From Liquidambar formosana (Eukaryota; Streptophyta; Magnoliopsida; Saxifragales; Altingiaceae), in assembly GCA_039720395.1 (NCBI GenBank), contig CM077822.1, positions 19,922,589-19,986,588 of the forward strand: 64,000 nucleotides of DNA. The letters run 5' to 3'. Below are positions 43,277-56,533 of this stretch, piece by piece. A program made the position numbers and the translations under genes. Every line of letters starts with the position of its first letter. Position 1 is the first letter of the stretch. Below the pieces are notes generated by a model. That model saw only the letters and a program-made list of their open reading frames with translations, searched no databases and was not told the origin of the DNA.

Positions 43277-46200
43277 TGTGGACCCCAAAAAAGAGTTACG
43301 AGGCCCATAGGAGGGTTTAAAAGTAAAGAAAGGAGTCGCCACCTTATTTTTTAAAGGAAACAAGGAAAACCCTAAAAAACGGTTTTGTTTTAGGAAAACA
43401 AAAGATTGACTCCATGTTTAAAATGGTAAGGCAAAAAAAAAAATCTTTTGGAAACCAGAGAATTCGGGGATTCGGAGGCTAAGTTACGATATGGGAAGGT
43501 TCTAGGCAAAGCCTATAGGCACCCATATCGCCCTAAACGGTCTCTTAATCTAATTGGGCTAAATCAAAGTCTTAATCACACACAAATCAACAATTATCAT
43601 CACAAGACAGCATGCATATCATTCATTCATTCATCCATATAGTCAAGTAAATCAAAGAAAAACAGAAAAAAGAAAGGGGGAGAGGAGAAAACCTAGGATA
43701 CTTAGTATCCTAGGGCGGACTTGAACATCACGAAGAGCGCCTACGTACCATGTATGGAAATACATGGATCAAAGTCCACGTAGTTCGAAAGGGAATAGGG
43801 TTATAACCTAATCAAGGCCTATGGTAAACCCTAAGTTTCCTTTCAAGTAAAACATGGTAAGTTTCCAAAAATGAATGATTCTCAAAAGGTCTTTAGTAAA
43901 ATATGGAATTTTGATAAAAGATGGAAACTTTGATTTAAAAGGTATTTTTTATTGAAAGGAAACTATAGAATCTACCATACCCCTCTATTAGGAAACAACC
44001 CTAGGGGGGGGAGAAAGGGAAAGTTTCAAGGAAAGGAAAGAAAGGTGAATTGGGGCACCCTCACACCCTACTTACCTTAAGCAAAAGCAACCTGTCAAAG
44101 TAACCACCCTATTGCATAGGGTAATTACCTTATTTGTAAGATTTCATCTCACAATAGCCAAAATAACCACCCCACATTGGTGGGGTAGTTGCACCTGTTG
44201 TACCTGTCAAAGCACCTGCAATTTCCATGCAAAACATACCAAAAATACCAACCAAACAAACTAGATTCCAAATCAAGCCATTATCATGCCCAAACATGGG
44301 CTAACACATGCTCAAAATATCATATCAAGGACAAATAACAGATCTGGACAGAATTGAAATAAGGTTTAAAATCAACCACAAGTCATGCAACAACATGAAT
44401 CATGTTAGGATTATGCCCTAGAGCCAATCATAGAGATGATTGTTTAGGGATTAGGAACAATCATTTGATTTCATTTATGTATGTCACATTTATTATTGAT
44501 TTAATAAAAGGGCTTATTCTATTATGTTTATATGCATCATTTATATTTACATAATATGTCCATGGAGTTAGAGTTGAGAATATGGAATTACAAAGAGTTG
44601 TAATTTTGAGACTATAGATATATCTCTGTACTAAACTCCTTAAGCATTCCTAGTTGAAGGTTCACTATGATGGACAGTAATGAACCATAGGACTAGCACT
44701 TGTTAGGTTGACTCTATAGGAGGATAGCTAGTCTCAAGCTATTTGTGTGGAGACACTACAACCAACAAGTGGGTGCCTATTATAAGAATAGGTACACTGA
44801 ATGTGACCAAAGATATGAGATAAACTGAATGGAGTTTTATCCTGCCTGTCAATCAGTTTCTCATTGTTATAGTGGTACAAGTAATCCTTAGACCTGAGAC
44901 ACCATAGTTGCCTTATGCATGTAGCTTTAGAAGTTTGATAACACTAAGTGCAGATCCTATTCAGGGGTCTGCAAAGGTGTTCATTGGCCCTACTGCTCTG
45001 TGTATGAAGGCATGTGAGTGATCAACAAGGGATCCATCACTCTCAGGAAAAAGAGAGAGAATGTCTCATATAGCATTCATAATATAACTCATTAAATCCA
45101 TGGCCATGGTAGGATGAATATGAAAAGAGTTTCATGAGTTCATCTATGAGTTGATATCTATGAATGAGTATAAAGTAATTGAACTAGGGACTTGACAGAC
45201 TTCCATGTCCTATTAGTTCAATTGGAGACATTGTGTTGAAGGAAGGATGCAATTGTAACCTATAAACTATAACAGAAGGGTTCTTTGTAAATGACTATTC
45301 ACCTCATTAAGGACCACACCATGAGCCATATGCTAGGTGTTACTCATGGTTAGTAGAAGCCCTAATTGATATAAGTGAGTTATAATCAATTAGGGAATTG
45401 GAAGGAGTTCCAATTAGACCCTAAATGGAAAGAGTTCCATTGTGCACACCTCGTGCTATTCCTACTACTTAATGATGTGAACCCAATGGGTCACACACTG
45501 ATCATGCAAGAAGGGCTTTAAAGTCTATGAGAGAAAGGGTTTTAGTGAATAAAGAATAGTTCTTTATAGGCCTATTTGTATTTGATACAAATAATAGGGG
45601 TTAATGTGCAATTAAGAGTAATTACACATAACCCTATTAGGGTTTCTTCCCCATGGCCAGCCCCCTTTAGTGGGCTGCCTATATAAGTCACACTTATGTG
45701 TGACATGGCATAAGAGGCTTGCACAATAAACCCTAGCCGTCCAGCCCCTTGGAGGCTCTCTTCTCTCTCTCTCTCTTCTCCACCTCTAGCAACAACAAGG
45801 AAGAAGAAAGAAAGGACTTGAAGCTCTAGCTAGGTGTGGATACCGTTGGAGGCAGCACACTTGGGCTGCTCATTCACCGCTGTCCGGAATCAAAGCTTGG
45901 AGCAAAAAGGAGAAGACAAAAATTCTGTAAGTGTTCTAACCCACTTGGTAGTTAGGGTTTGATTTTGTGTTATGCATAGTTAGATTCATGGGATTGGGAA
46001 TCGTAGGAAAAATTTTTATATTCCGCACTTCTATTTTTCCCTCTTGTTCGATTCCCAACAAATCATAAGCTAACTAAAACCCTAATTCAACCCTACATGC
46101 AATGACATGCAAAAAACCCTAAAATCCACTACTATGAATGCAGAAAAATATCATAGTTGTCAAATATGCAGCACATATATATCAACTATGAAGAAAACAC

Positions 46201-47856
46201 AAAGAAAAACCCTAAGCTATCATGCTATATGCAACTTTCCTAATACAAGGATGAGTGAAACCCTAGAATCACAATTGTGCTCGAAATCACATAAAATAAC
46301 TCCAAATCATGCAAAACTCATCATGGAAATCATTCTAATCATGCATATTAATCAATAGAAGCATCAACACATGATAAAAACACAAGCTTGCACATGAAAT
46401 ATAGCTATTCTAAGTAAAAACCTAATTTCAGCACAAGAGAAACCCTAGAATTGCAAACATGCGTTAAATCACATGGAACAGCATCCTAGCATGCTAAACA
46501 GCCCATGGATATTATCCTAATCATGCATACTAACTAATAGAAGTAGCAAAGCACAATAAAAACACAAGATTTAACATGGAATAATGCTATCCTATGCAAA
46601 AACCCTAGTTTGAATGAAAGAGAGAAAGGGGAAGAGGTATACCTATGGTGAAGTCCCCTTTTGCTGCTGTAGAGAGTCCTCCTCCTCTTATTGTACTGCT
46701 GGAAATTCCTTCCTTCAAGCCTTCAAGCAAAGCTCCAGCCTTCCTTCAAGCTCTCTCTCTCACACTCTCACTCAAAATATAGGTTAAACTACCCTAAGGA
46801 TGGCTGCCATAGCCTCCAAGTCTCACACATGCCTCACACTTCAGAAATTTGCCCCCCAAGTCCACCCCTCATTGCTGAAGTATAAGGGGGTATTTATAGG
46901 GATTGAGGGGAAACCCTCAATGGTTGGGATTAAAACCCTAGGGATTGATCCAAGGGCTCTTAGAGGTTCCCTTGGGGCTCAAGTAGGTCAAATAGGGCTG
47001 AAATTAGGGTTAAATGGCGGCTAAAGGCGAGCAAATCCGAGGAAATAGGGAGGGAGCCGCGTCAAAGCTCAAAAAAGGAAAGTGGCTCGGGTGACCACCT
47101 GGGCTGGGCGGTTAGCCGCCAGGCCCCAGATGGTCACCCGAGCGCGCCATCAGCAATTGCCTTATTTGAGCCCTTTCAGCTTCCAAATGTGTTTCGAGGG
47201 TCAAACGGAGTCCGATTTTGACGAAACGAAAGCCAAAACGACCGTGCTTCGATGAGGAATGTAATTTAAGACATTTTAGGGCAAAAATCCCTAGCCATGG
47301 CTGCATGGTTGGGTTTTACAAAAGCGGCTAACCGCTATGCACCACCGTCGCTAAGCTTAGGTATGCACATATGGTCGCACCGAATGCTTTCCAATTCAAA
47401 ATTCAACCTTCCAAAACATCTTTAGGAATGAAATTAAGACTAATTAAAGTCAAATGGGTGGGAATTGAGTGAAAATCATGAGCCAATTTGAGCCAACCCG
47501 AAGTGGGTCTCTTAACCAACTTGAACCGTATTGAGCCATTTTAATCCCGAACCATCAATTCATCAAATTGAACCCATAAATACCTCAAATGCATTCTCAT
47601 GAACTCCAATTGACAACTTGGAGATCATTTCAAGGTTAAATAGAAAGTTCGTGACCTAAAAGACGGTTATGCCCCTCAAGTCACAAAAGTTCTTATTAAC
47701 CCTCAAGATCAACTCCAAATTGAACCAAAATTCATATCCAATGTCCTTGTGATTCTAGAAAACTAATGCAAGTAACTAGACTCAAAAAAAAAAAAAAACA
47801 ATAACCTATATGAAATGGTGAGCCCTAGTAAGGTGGTGCAAAAATGGGGTGTGACA
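43277..47856 (-). repeat. Element B 5' LTR, interrupted by a Copia solo LTR
   Basis: It has the same 2917 bp as the 3' LTR once 44403-46065 is removed. The cassette is at 47086-47142, the TATA box at 46891-46898, the donor-like GTAAGT at 44070-44075, the hairpin at 43741-43783 and TGGCGACTCC at 43332-43341. Confidence 0.92.
44403..46060 (+). mobile_element. Copia solo LTR (1658 bp) inside the 5' LTR of element B
   Basis: It starts TGTTAGGATTATGCCC and ends GATTCCCAACA, with perfect duplication AATCA (44398-44402 and 46061-46065). The empty site is visible in the other B LTR near 34200. It is the same family as the Copia LTR at 14475-16173. A TATATAA box lies near 45680. A solo LTR is the product of unequal recombination between the two LTRs of a full element. 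Confidence 0.95.
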
Positions 47857-47861
47857 ATTGC

Positions 47862-48561
47862 GGATCCAAGCCAGCACGTCTCTCCCTCTAACATAGGGCA
47901 AATACTCAATTTTTCAGCTTAAGGGTCCATCCTAAGCTTCCATAATTATCTCAAAATCTTTACAACGTATACCCTTAATTAGTTCTCTTAACCAATTACC
48001 CTTGCGGGGGTCATGGGGAAGGGTACGTATTAAGGATGTAGGATGTAAAGTTTCCTTTAATTACCCACTCAATCAACAAAGCATGGCAACACATCACAAA
48101 CACGGCAGCATATCATCACAACAATGTGTGTGCATATAGGTGATCCAACAGTGTCCTAGAAGGCCCATTACATGCAATTCTTTCTTTTAAGAGGGTAGGC
48201 TAGGGTCCTCAACTTTGCTTGTACCAATCTTTATACCTAACCACATGTGACATCAAGAATGTCGCATGGGTCCAGCAGTACGTGATTGATCCATTTGATA
48301 TACCCAAGGGTAAGCCCATGGGTACTTGGCAAGAGAGGTTTGATAGCTTCGCCCAACACATGGAATCAGGAAAACCAAGGTCGAACTAGGCTATCAGTTG
48401 GCAAGGATACATTGAGGGACAATCGAGTGATCATGCAACAGTAGCGCACACAATGCAATAAATGAAAGCAAACAATCAAGCGGATGCAATTTGATTGATT
48501 TTAATTAACAATAAGAAATTAATTTAGCCCAATCAAATTAAATGAGTCTAGCCCTCGACAT
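47862..48561 (-). other. Element A leader, primer-site side
   Basis: Non-coding leader of A, right of the B insertion. It has a block with GGGTCCAGCAGTACGTGATT and TTGGCAAGAGAGGTT shared with the leader of B. Confidence 0.65.
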
Positions 48562-48578
48562 CCCCAGTGGAGTCGCCA
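48562..48578 (-). other. Element A primer-binding site
   Basis: The same 17 nt as in element B (TGGCGACTCCACTGGGG on the minus strand), three bases inside the LTR. Confidence 0.75.
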
Positions 48579-48581
48579 AAC

Positions 48582-51500
48582 TATGAACCCACGAAAAAGC
48601 GCGGCGCCCACAAGGGTTTGGCAAAATGATAATAGGTATGAAAGACAACAAACAAAAAAGGAATCGCCACCTCATTTTTTAGGGAAAAGAGGAAAACCAC
48701 AAAAATGTTTTATTTTCAAAACCACATGACTCCATTAAAGGAAAAGCAAAGTCTTTGAAACCAGAAAATTGGTTTCAGGGGCTAAGTTATGACATGGGAA
48801 GGTTCTGGGCAAAAGCCCATAGGCACCCACATCGCCCGAGTTGGTCTCTTAATTTAATTGGGCTAATTTAATATCTTTTCCACTAAAATATCATCATATA
48901 TCATCACAAGGCAGCATGCATAACATATATTTCATCCAATCATCTCATGCACAATCACTCAAATAAAACAAAACAGAAAAAAGAAAAGAAAAGACAAACC
49001 TAGGATACTTGGATCCTAGAACGGACTTGAGCCTCACGAAGAGCGCCTACGTACCATGCAGCGAAATACATGGATCAAAGTCCACGTAGTTCGAAAAGAA
49101 TAGGGTTACAACCTAATACAAACCTATGGTAAAAACCCTAGGTTTCCTCATTTGAAAATACATTGATTTAATCCAAAACTGAAAACTTCCATAAGAGGAA
49201 AACTTTGATAAAAACCAGAATTTATTATTGAAGGAAACCCTTGATAATTACCATAAGCTTGTATTAAGAAGTAACCCTAGGAGGGAGAAGAGAAAAGAAA
49301 GAAAAAGAAAGGTGAATTGGGGCACCTTCAAACCCTACTTACCTGAGCGCACAAGCTCCTAACATTAGCCATTTCAGACCATAGCAGCCCTATTTGCAAT
49401 AGGACAAGCATTGTACCTGTTTGCACCCTTACAAGTGCACAAAATCATGCAAAGAAAGCAAAATACTAATCTGGACAGAACCTTGACAAGGCCTAAAATC
49501 ATCCATTAATCATGCAAACAACAAGAATAATGAATAACTAAGGACTCTAACTCAATCCTACATGCAATGACTCGACTAATATGCATAAAAACCTATGAAA
49601 GACACACTAACAAGCATAAGAGACTCCAATAATATCAATAAACATGATAACAAAGCATATTCTAACCAAAGAGATGATATTTTATGTAAAATATGAAAGT
49701 AGGCCTCCTTATGGCGAGCTTTCTTAAGCGAAACTATCCTAAGATAATTTCACGTAAAAGAGTCATTATGGGGAGGTGCAATCAACATATCCTACGTAAA
49801 ATATATACCCTAGAACACAATAGAAGTGATTTCATGCTTAAACACATCACAGAAGACTCTCATACAAAACCTCACTCAACGAAAAGGATAATTATCCTTA
49901 GAAAAGGATAATGTCTCCAAAAACCCTATAAAACCCACTGCATGAATGCAAACCTAACATGATTCAACTATATGCAGCATGTGTAGAATGACTATGATGA
50001 GCAACAACTCAAAAAGCTAAGCTAAGCATGCTGTATAAGACCTATGCGATTTCAGGGTTATCGAAACCCTAATCTCACAACTATGCATTAAGACCTATGA
50101 AACAACTCTAAGACATGCTCAAATTATCATGAATATCATTCATATAGCATATACTGACTAACAGGAACATCAACTCATGATAATAATCACAACAACCTAA
50201 ACATGTGAACTATGCATGATTTAAGAGGATAGAATGAATAAGGCTATCAAATCCTTGGTAAACCAGGGATTATCCAGCATATAAAGTCATAAACTATCCT
50301 AAAATCATTCATATAACATCACATAGACATTGAATTCCATCCATGAGAAGAATAATTGCATGCACTACAACTATCCTAGAAGAAGAAGAAGAAAGAGAAG
50401 AAGGAGAAGCAGGAAAATCATGTTCAGTATTAAAAGGATAGGCTTACCTCTTGTAGAGTCTTCCTTGTCTTCAATCCGCTTGTTTCCTTGCTTGCATGGG
50501 GTTGAAGAGCCTCCTCTTGAAGTCCTTCTAGCTCTCCAAACTCGTAGCTCCCTCTCTCTCTAAGTGTAAAATGCAATTAACCCCCCTATGTGCTGAATAT
50601 CATGTCCTTTATATAGAGAACTGACCCCCTAAACCAATGGCTAAGATTAATTCATTAAATAATGATCCTAGGGCTATTAGAGACTCTCTTGGTGCTCAAA
50701 CAACTCAAACCTACACACTCCTAAGCTCAGACAAGTTGTTTTGGCGGAGGAAACCGTCAAAAGAGGGAAGATAGAGTCAGAGTTTGACTTGAAGTAGGAT
50801 TCCTCGGGTGACCAACTAGGCCTGGACGGTTAGCCGTCTGGGCTTGGACGGCTGACCGTCCAGCCTCGGACGGTTACCTGAGGGCTCTCTTCAGTCCGCT
50901 TCGGTTTTGACTTCTACTTGCTTTAGAAGTCCTAAATTCTTCAAATTAAGTCCGATTTTGACGAAATAAAATCCAAAACGACCGTGTTTCGAAGGGGAAC
51001 ACATTTTTAAGCATTTTAGGACAAAAATCCTCAACCATGGGTGCATGGTTAGGTTTTACAAAGGCGGTTAACCATGGTGCTTTACCGTCGCTAAGCTGGG
51101 TTTGTACACGAGGTCAAACCGAATGCTTTCCCAATCGAAAATTGATCTTTCTAAACATGTTTAGGACATAAATAAAGCCCAATTGAAGTTAAATGAGAGA
51201 AAATTGATTGGGTTTTATGAGTCAATTTGAGCAAACCAAGAAAGGGTCTTTTAGCCAACCCGAACCATTACGAGCCGAATTGATCTTAAACCATTAATTC
51301 ATGAAATTGAACCTATATATGGACTCTATATACTCATATGAACTCGAGGGAATGACTCGGGATTCATTTCAAGGTCAAATGGAAAATATACGGCTTAAAA
51401 GACGATTATGCCCTTGAAGTCGCAAAAGTTCTTATTGACTATCGAGATGAACTCCAAATCACTTCAAAATTCATACACATGATATTCAATGCCATAGAAA

Positions 51501-51589
51501 CTCAATACAAAAGACTAGACTAAAAAAGGACTCAAAATCCTACATGAAATGATATGTCCTAGCTAAGGTGACAAAAATGGGGTGTGACA
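48582..51589 (-). repeat. Element A 5' LTR (3008 bp)
   Basis: It pairs with 16514-19526. Its inner end reads TATGAACCC where the other copy has TGTGAACCC, so the canonical terminal dinucleotide is mutated. The cassette is at 50803-50882, the TATA box at 50608-50615, GTAAGT at 49337-49342 and the hairpin at 49047-49089. Confidence 0.92.
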
Positions 51590-52402
51590 CAAACCATCAA
51601 AGATGTCTTCCAAGGAATTTACCCATGAGTTTAAAAAACATTTTTCTTCACAAAAATCATGTGGGCATAACTATGCCTACCAAGTGTTTGATAAAATTCT
51701 CAAGAGAATAAAATCATTCCTTTTCTTTTCAAATGCTCCAAGTTCTTAAACAAAACATCAAAGGTATTCTCTAAGAAGTTTACCCATGAGTTTAAAAACA
51801 TTTTTCTTTACAAAAATCATGTGGGCATAGCCATGCCTATCAAGTGTTTGATAAAATTCTCAAGAGAATAGAATCATTCCTTTTCTTTTCAAATGCTTTA
51901 GAAAACCAAAGGGAAACTCAAAGGCTTTCTCTTGGGATGCCAAACCATGAATTTTGGAGCACTTTTCCTTTATAAATACTTTGTAGCCATAACAATGCCT
52001 ACCAAATAAAACCATTTTTGCTTTCAAATACTTTGGAAAATCAAAGGAAAACTTAAGGGTATTCCCTAGAACATCAACCTATGATTTTTTTGAAATGCTT
52101 TTCTTTGTAAAAACTTTGTAGCCGTGACAATGCCTACTAAGTATTTGATAAAATTCTCCTTTTTCTTTCAAGTGCTTTAACCAACCCAAGGAAAACTCAT
52201 GGGTATTCTTTTGAATGCTAACCTTTGATTTTTGAAACACTTTCTTTTGCAAAAAACTTTCTTTTCACATGTGTAAACTTTTGAAAATCTTGAAAAACCA
52301 TGAATTTAAACATTCTTGAGTTATTCATTAAGCATAGCAAATACTCAAAATAACAATTTCCATGATTTCCTTTATTCTTTGTAGCCAAACTTTGAGGACA
52401 GG

Positions 52403-54395
52403 ATGAGACATGCCCTCGGGGGAGTTATTAAATGGTGGCGAAAAATGGCCACATGGCAACCCAAAACCCAGAAAATTATAGTTAATGCGGGTTTTGGAGA
52501 CTTTCTGAACGCTTTGTGGGTGGAGCAGGGAGATAGACAAGCTTTGCTGGCCCTCACTGAGTTGTGGTGGGACACCACCAACACATTTCATTTCAGCTTT
52601 GGGGAAATGACTCTTACCCCAACGGACTTCACTATCATTACCGAACTTCGCCTAGGTGGGCGGAGGCTATCTTACTATGAGAATGCCCACGGGGATCCCC
52701 ATTATCTCTTGGAACAACTCGGGACCATAGTACCCGTTCAAAGGGGTGGAGTGCATAGAACTTGGCTCAAGAATCATTTTGGTGATCAAAGAGAAGAGGA
52801 TGATGCGGATCCATCTTGTCTTGCCCGAGCCTTTATGCTATACATGTTGTCTAGCATATTCTTTGCTAGCTCTGGCGACGTCGCTCCTTTAGGGCATCTT
52901 GCTTGTATGGAGGATGTTTGGGAGATGGGCGATTACAACTGGGGTAACGCCGCTCTTGCTGTACTGTATAGGTCTATGAGCGACAGATCGCGTGGAGTGA
53001 GCACAAACCACTGCGGGATGTCCTTTATCTGGGAGGTAAATCAACCTACAAGCTTCCTTTTCAATATTTGCAATGAGTACACATCATTATTTTCTTTTGA
53101 AATTCATTTTCTTTTTGAAAATAGATTTGGTACTACAAGTACTTGGGGTTTGAGGGTCCCGCTCTAATCGACAATGATCCCTCCAAGCCCGTGATGTCCA
53201 ATTATCACATCGATAGTAGGTGTGACTCGATGGATAATAAACATGACTATGCCCATGCTAGGGCATTCCTAGCTTGCATTACTGCTGATAAGGTAATCCC
53301 TAAAACTTTTATCTTTTGAATTCCATCTTCTTTCAATTCTTTCTCTTAACACCAACTCATGAATTAGGTGGACTAGGACCCATGGGCACAAGGGGCAATG
53401 CCACAGGTGTGTCGACATGACAGAAAAACAGATCCTCTTAGAAGGTCCTATGGGTCGCTACTGGTACCTCGGGGAGCGAGTTTGGCGCCAAGTAAAAGGC
53501 AACATCAATGCAGCTATAGTTCCTATGGCATCACCTAAGAGCATGAGACATGCCAACTCCTTGCAGGGGCGCGAATTGATCAAAGCTATACGAGGCAAGG
53601 ATGCGATTGACTTCATAGTTCCGAATGGGAACTACAAGAGTTTCTGTAGGAGGTATCTGATGCCTCCTAGGGTCGTAGGAGTTCCACCCATAGGGGTAAG
53701 TACATACTCAACCCTATGCATACTTTACAAGTGTTTCCTAGCTGACTATATGCAACTCTTTTTAGGGACGGTGAGCTCGTGGTCACCATTCCACAGTGGG
53801 TTCAACCTCGGGTGTGTCAGGAGTGCATATGGATAGTGATGAGAGGGCATGGATAGGGACGCACTCCCCCCTTTACCACGGCCTAGGTGGTCCATTAATC
53901 TGTGCCAAGGAGGTGATATTGTGCCCACAACCATAGCACCTCCCGTGATGGACGAGGTTCCTCAGATAGATCTTAGATATGAGACTGTAAGTTTCAAGCT
54001 TGACTTGATTCTCTTAATCCCCAATTTATTCATTAGGCATTTCTTACCCAATTTCTCTTCACAGACACCTGCTGGGTACACACAAGAATGGATCAATCTC
54101 AATGCCAGCTTGAGGAGGGACACGATGAGGATGAGCCTAAGCCTATCAAGGCAAGAGGCGTATAGAACGGGCGAACACGCACACCCAATAAGAATAGCTC
54201 AAGTCAAAAACTTTTTTTTTTTTTTTAAATCTTTGGTTTTCTCCTTTAAAAAGTGGTACTCACATCATTTGTTTTCTTGGAAACTTGCAAATCGATTCCT
54301 TCCCTCAATACAACCCAACTGCGACTCCACCACTTCCTCCACCAACAGAAGAAGCAGGGCCAAGCAAGAGAAGGAAACCACCAAGAAAGCGTTGA
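52403..54395 (+). pseudogene. PMD gene of element C, broken in exon 3
   Basis: Homologue of the PMD gene of A. Exon 1 (52403-53035, 211 codons) carries ALLALTELWWDTTNTFHF and FGEMTLTPTDF. Exon 2 (53125-53292, 56 codons) has the same length as exon 2 of A, and both introns are phase 0. Exon 3 starts at 53368 and has a TAG at 53374-53376 where A encodes tryptophan. A frameshift follows before RYWYLGERVWRQV. Later exon-like pieces are 53767-53986 and near 54065-54162, and the last ends at 54395 with a basic tail (PSKRRKPPRKR), a likely nuclear signal. Its upstream promoter region was separated by the insertion of A. The shared exon structure shows that the gene was acquired before A and C diverged. 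Confidence 0.7.
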
Positions 54396-54686
54396 AGACA
54401 CTTATTTTAAGTTTAGGAAACTTAATCTAAGCATCTAGAAACTCTTAACTTGTGAAATCCTTGTATTAAGCCTATGTGGACATTTATGTTATCTTTCAAG
54501 TTCTTTCTTTTTAAACCAAGTTCATGCATTCCCCACCTTTGAATTATGATATCTATCTCTTGTTGGTTGAATTTCATGACTCTTGACATAAATTTGAGTC
54601 AATTTGGGCTCAAAATGGTCAAAATTGGCCTTCTGGAGCATACGGGGATCATAAGTGGTCAAAACAGGGAATCGGGAAAAAACGGC

Positions 54687-54839
54687 CTCGGGTAACTGGT
54701 TGGGCCCAACCGGTTGGACCGGTTGGCCTCAACGGGTCTCCCGAGCGGTTTCGCTGTTTACACGTTTTTGCGACTTTTGACGCTTTTTTCGACTTCTAAG
54801 CCTTCTAGGACTCAAATTTGAGCCTAAAGGCCTATAAAA
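54687..54839 (+). promoter_or_regulatory. Promoter module of antisense gene 2 in element C
   Basis: A 59-bp cassette (54687-54745) opens CTCGGGTAACTGG and closes CTCCCGAG, with GGTTGG/CCAACC inner arms. It is followed by TTTTGACG, TAGGACTCAAATTTGAG and TATAAAA (54833-54839), 49 bp before the ATG. The order matches element A. Confidence 0.55.
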
Positions 54840-54887
54840 CACCCCCCACATGTTCATAAACCATTATTATTCCTTCAACATCAAATC

Positions 54888-56153
54888 ATGGAGACTTTTG
54901 ATAGCTTTTTGACACTTTGCTTCAGCAACATGAGTAAGGAAGACAAAAGGATTTTCAAGTGTTATGGCTTGGACGCGCTCTATTCCCTCGCCAAAGTCAA
55001 GGTAAATTGGACAATGCTCTATGCTTCTACATACTTTTGGGATCTCGAGCTTCATGTTTTCCGTTTCCATCGCAATGAAATTTGCCCCACTCATGAGGAA
55101 TTTTGCGCGCTGTTCGGAGTGCAACCGTCAGGGCCCTTCATCCTTCCATACCTTCGACAAGGTTATGTCTCTTCTTTTGCTTCTCTTCTGGAAATCTCTA
55201 CCCACGATGCTATGGCCTTTATAAAAGATAACATAGTAGATTTAAACAAGCTAGCAACGTCTTTCCTGCCCCTTGGGAGGTCATGTGGGCCGCCTTTGTC
55301 TCGACCGCGTTAGCACGCCTTAGCTTTCTGCTTGATTGGGCAGTTTCTCATCACCAATGGTATGTTGTTTGTCCCAATTGAAATTTGTGAGCTTGTAACT
55401 CCTCTTTCTAAGTCCCGAAACATAATTCCAATGGTTCTAGCTGAAACTCTCAATGGGCTAGACAAGGTACAGGATCGGTTTGAAGCGAATTTTGAGGGGA
55501 GCCCCCTCCTTCTCCATATATGGTTGCTAGAGAGGTTAAACCTCTTACCACCTCCTCGTGTTGCAAATTATGGGCCTCAGCACTTTCGTCTGCGTATTCC
55601 TGAATTCCCGCCAGATGCTTCTCCTGAAGAATGGCTTGGCATGCTATACCACACCTCATGGCGATCTATCCGTTGGCACGTGCCTCACTGGAAGTGCGAC
55701 GAAAAGGTGCTCCTGGGAACTGTGGGCTGTATACTTATCAAGTTGATGGGCTTGAAAGCGACTTCTTTTTACTGGCCATCTCGAATCCTTCAGCAATTTA
55801 GTGCAGTTCAATCAATTCCAAACAATCAAGCAAGTACCACCCAAACAAATTCAAATCAGGTTCACTCCGTTCAACTTGTTTCTCAGTCTCTAGTTAAATG
55901 GATGGAGGAGAGATGGAACGGTTGGAACTCTGCTACCCTAGTTCAAAACACTAATGGACCTTATGAGCTTAGCAAAGAATACAAGAAGTGGTTATCTAAA
56001 GACATTGGCCACAAAGAAACAACCATGAGAGCTCAAGTAGCTGAGTTGATTGGGATTCCTCCACTGAGGGGTGAAAAGAGGCCAAGAAAGGACGACACCA
56101 AAGCGAACAAGACTACTGGAGCAAAGAAGACTTCTCAGAGAGCAAGGAATTAG
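54888..56153 (+). pseudogene. DUF7745-type gene of element C, one nonsense codon
   Basis: A 421-codon frame homologous to 24567-25853, broken only by a TAG at 55311-55313 (codon 142). Matching blocks are FWDLELHVFRFHRNEICPT, EEFCALFGV, VLAETLNGLDKV and LLHIWLLERLNLL. The C terminus is lysine/arginine-rich. An ATG at 55332 follows the stop, but a product from there would lack the conserved N-terminal third. The role of the family is unknown. Confidence 0.72.
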
Positions 56154-56340
56154 CAACCTTTTTGAATTTTAAGCATGTTAAGCACAATAATAGTCCTTCG
56201 AGACTTGCAATTATTACGAATAAAACTATTATCAATTTCTCTAGTTTTGAATGAATTGCCATCAAAAAATTAACTTTGATTTATGGATTGCTTTATACAT
56301 TGTCATGCCCCTTGTTTCTTTTCTTTTTTTTTTTTCAATT

Positions 56341-56479
56341 GGACCGCACCCAAGGTAACTTTATGGGCTGCCTACGTATCTCCGTCATGTTTGTAAACAT
56401 TTTCTTCTTTTCTTTTCTTTCTTTTTTCTCTTTTTTCTTCTTTTTCTTTTTTGAATGATGGAGAATCAGGCCCTCGTAG
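56341..56479 (-). promoter_or_regulatory. Conserved post-integrase foldback of element C
   Basis: The 40-bp block is 56341-56380. The arms CTACG (56475-56479) and CGTAG (56372-56376), minus strand, are extended by TCTCC against GGAGA. Confidence 0.6.
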
Positions 56480-56533
56480 TTCATGCTTTTCTTTTGCCTA
56501 AGCCGCCCTTATGGGTTTTCAACCTATTAAGCT

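Larger units (their letters stand above)
33080..47856 (-). mobile_element. Gypsy element B, gag-only, nested in element A
   Basis: The LTRs are 33080-35996 (2917 bp) and 43277-47856. Subtracting the 1658-bp Copia solo LTR and its 5-bp duplication leaves exactly 2917 bp for the second. The target duplication is ATTGC. Only about ten differences between the LTRs are visible by eye, so it is younger than A. The interior has a primer site, leader, intact gag, the conserved post-integrase block, and a 2.4-kb dyad array next to the 3' LTR. Protease, RT, RNase H, integrase and the antisense genes are absent, so it would need proteins from a relative such as A. Confidence 0.92.
16514..51589 (-). mobile_element. 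Gypsy element A, Tat/Ogre-like, with nested element B
   Basis: The LTRs are 16514-19526 and 48582-51589, with a perfect 5-bp target duplication CAAAC (16509-16513 and 51590-51594). Minus-strand order: 5' LTR, primer site, leader, gag, protease, intron, RT, RNase H, integrase. Then come two genes on the opposite strand, a tandem-dyad region, a polypurine tract and the 3' LTR. Dual RNase H, the intron before RT and extra antisense ORFs are established traits of the Tat lineage, which includes Ogre. Element B (33080-47856) is inserted about 45 bp upstream of the gag start. Without B the element is about 20.3 kb. Confidence 0.9.
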
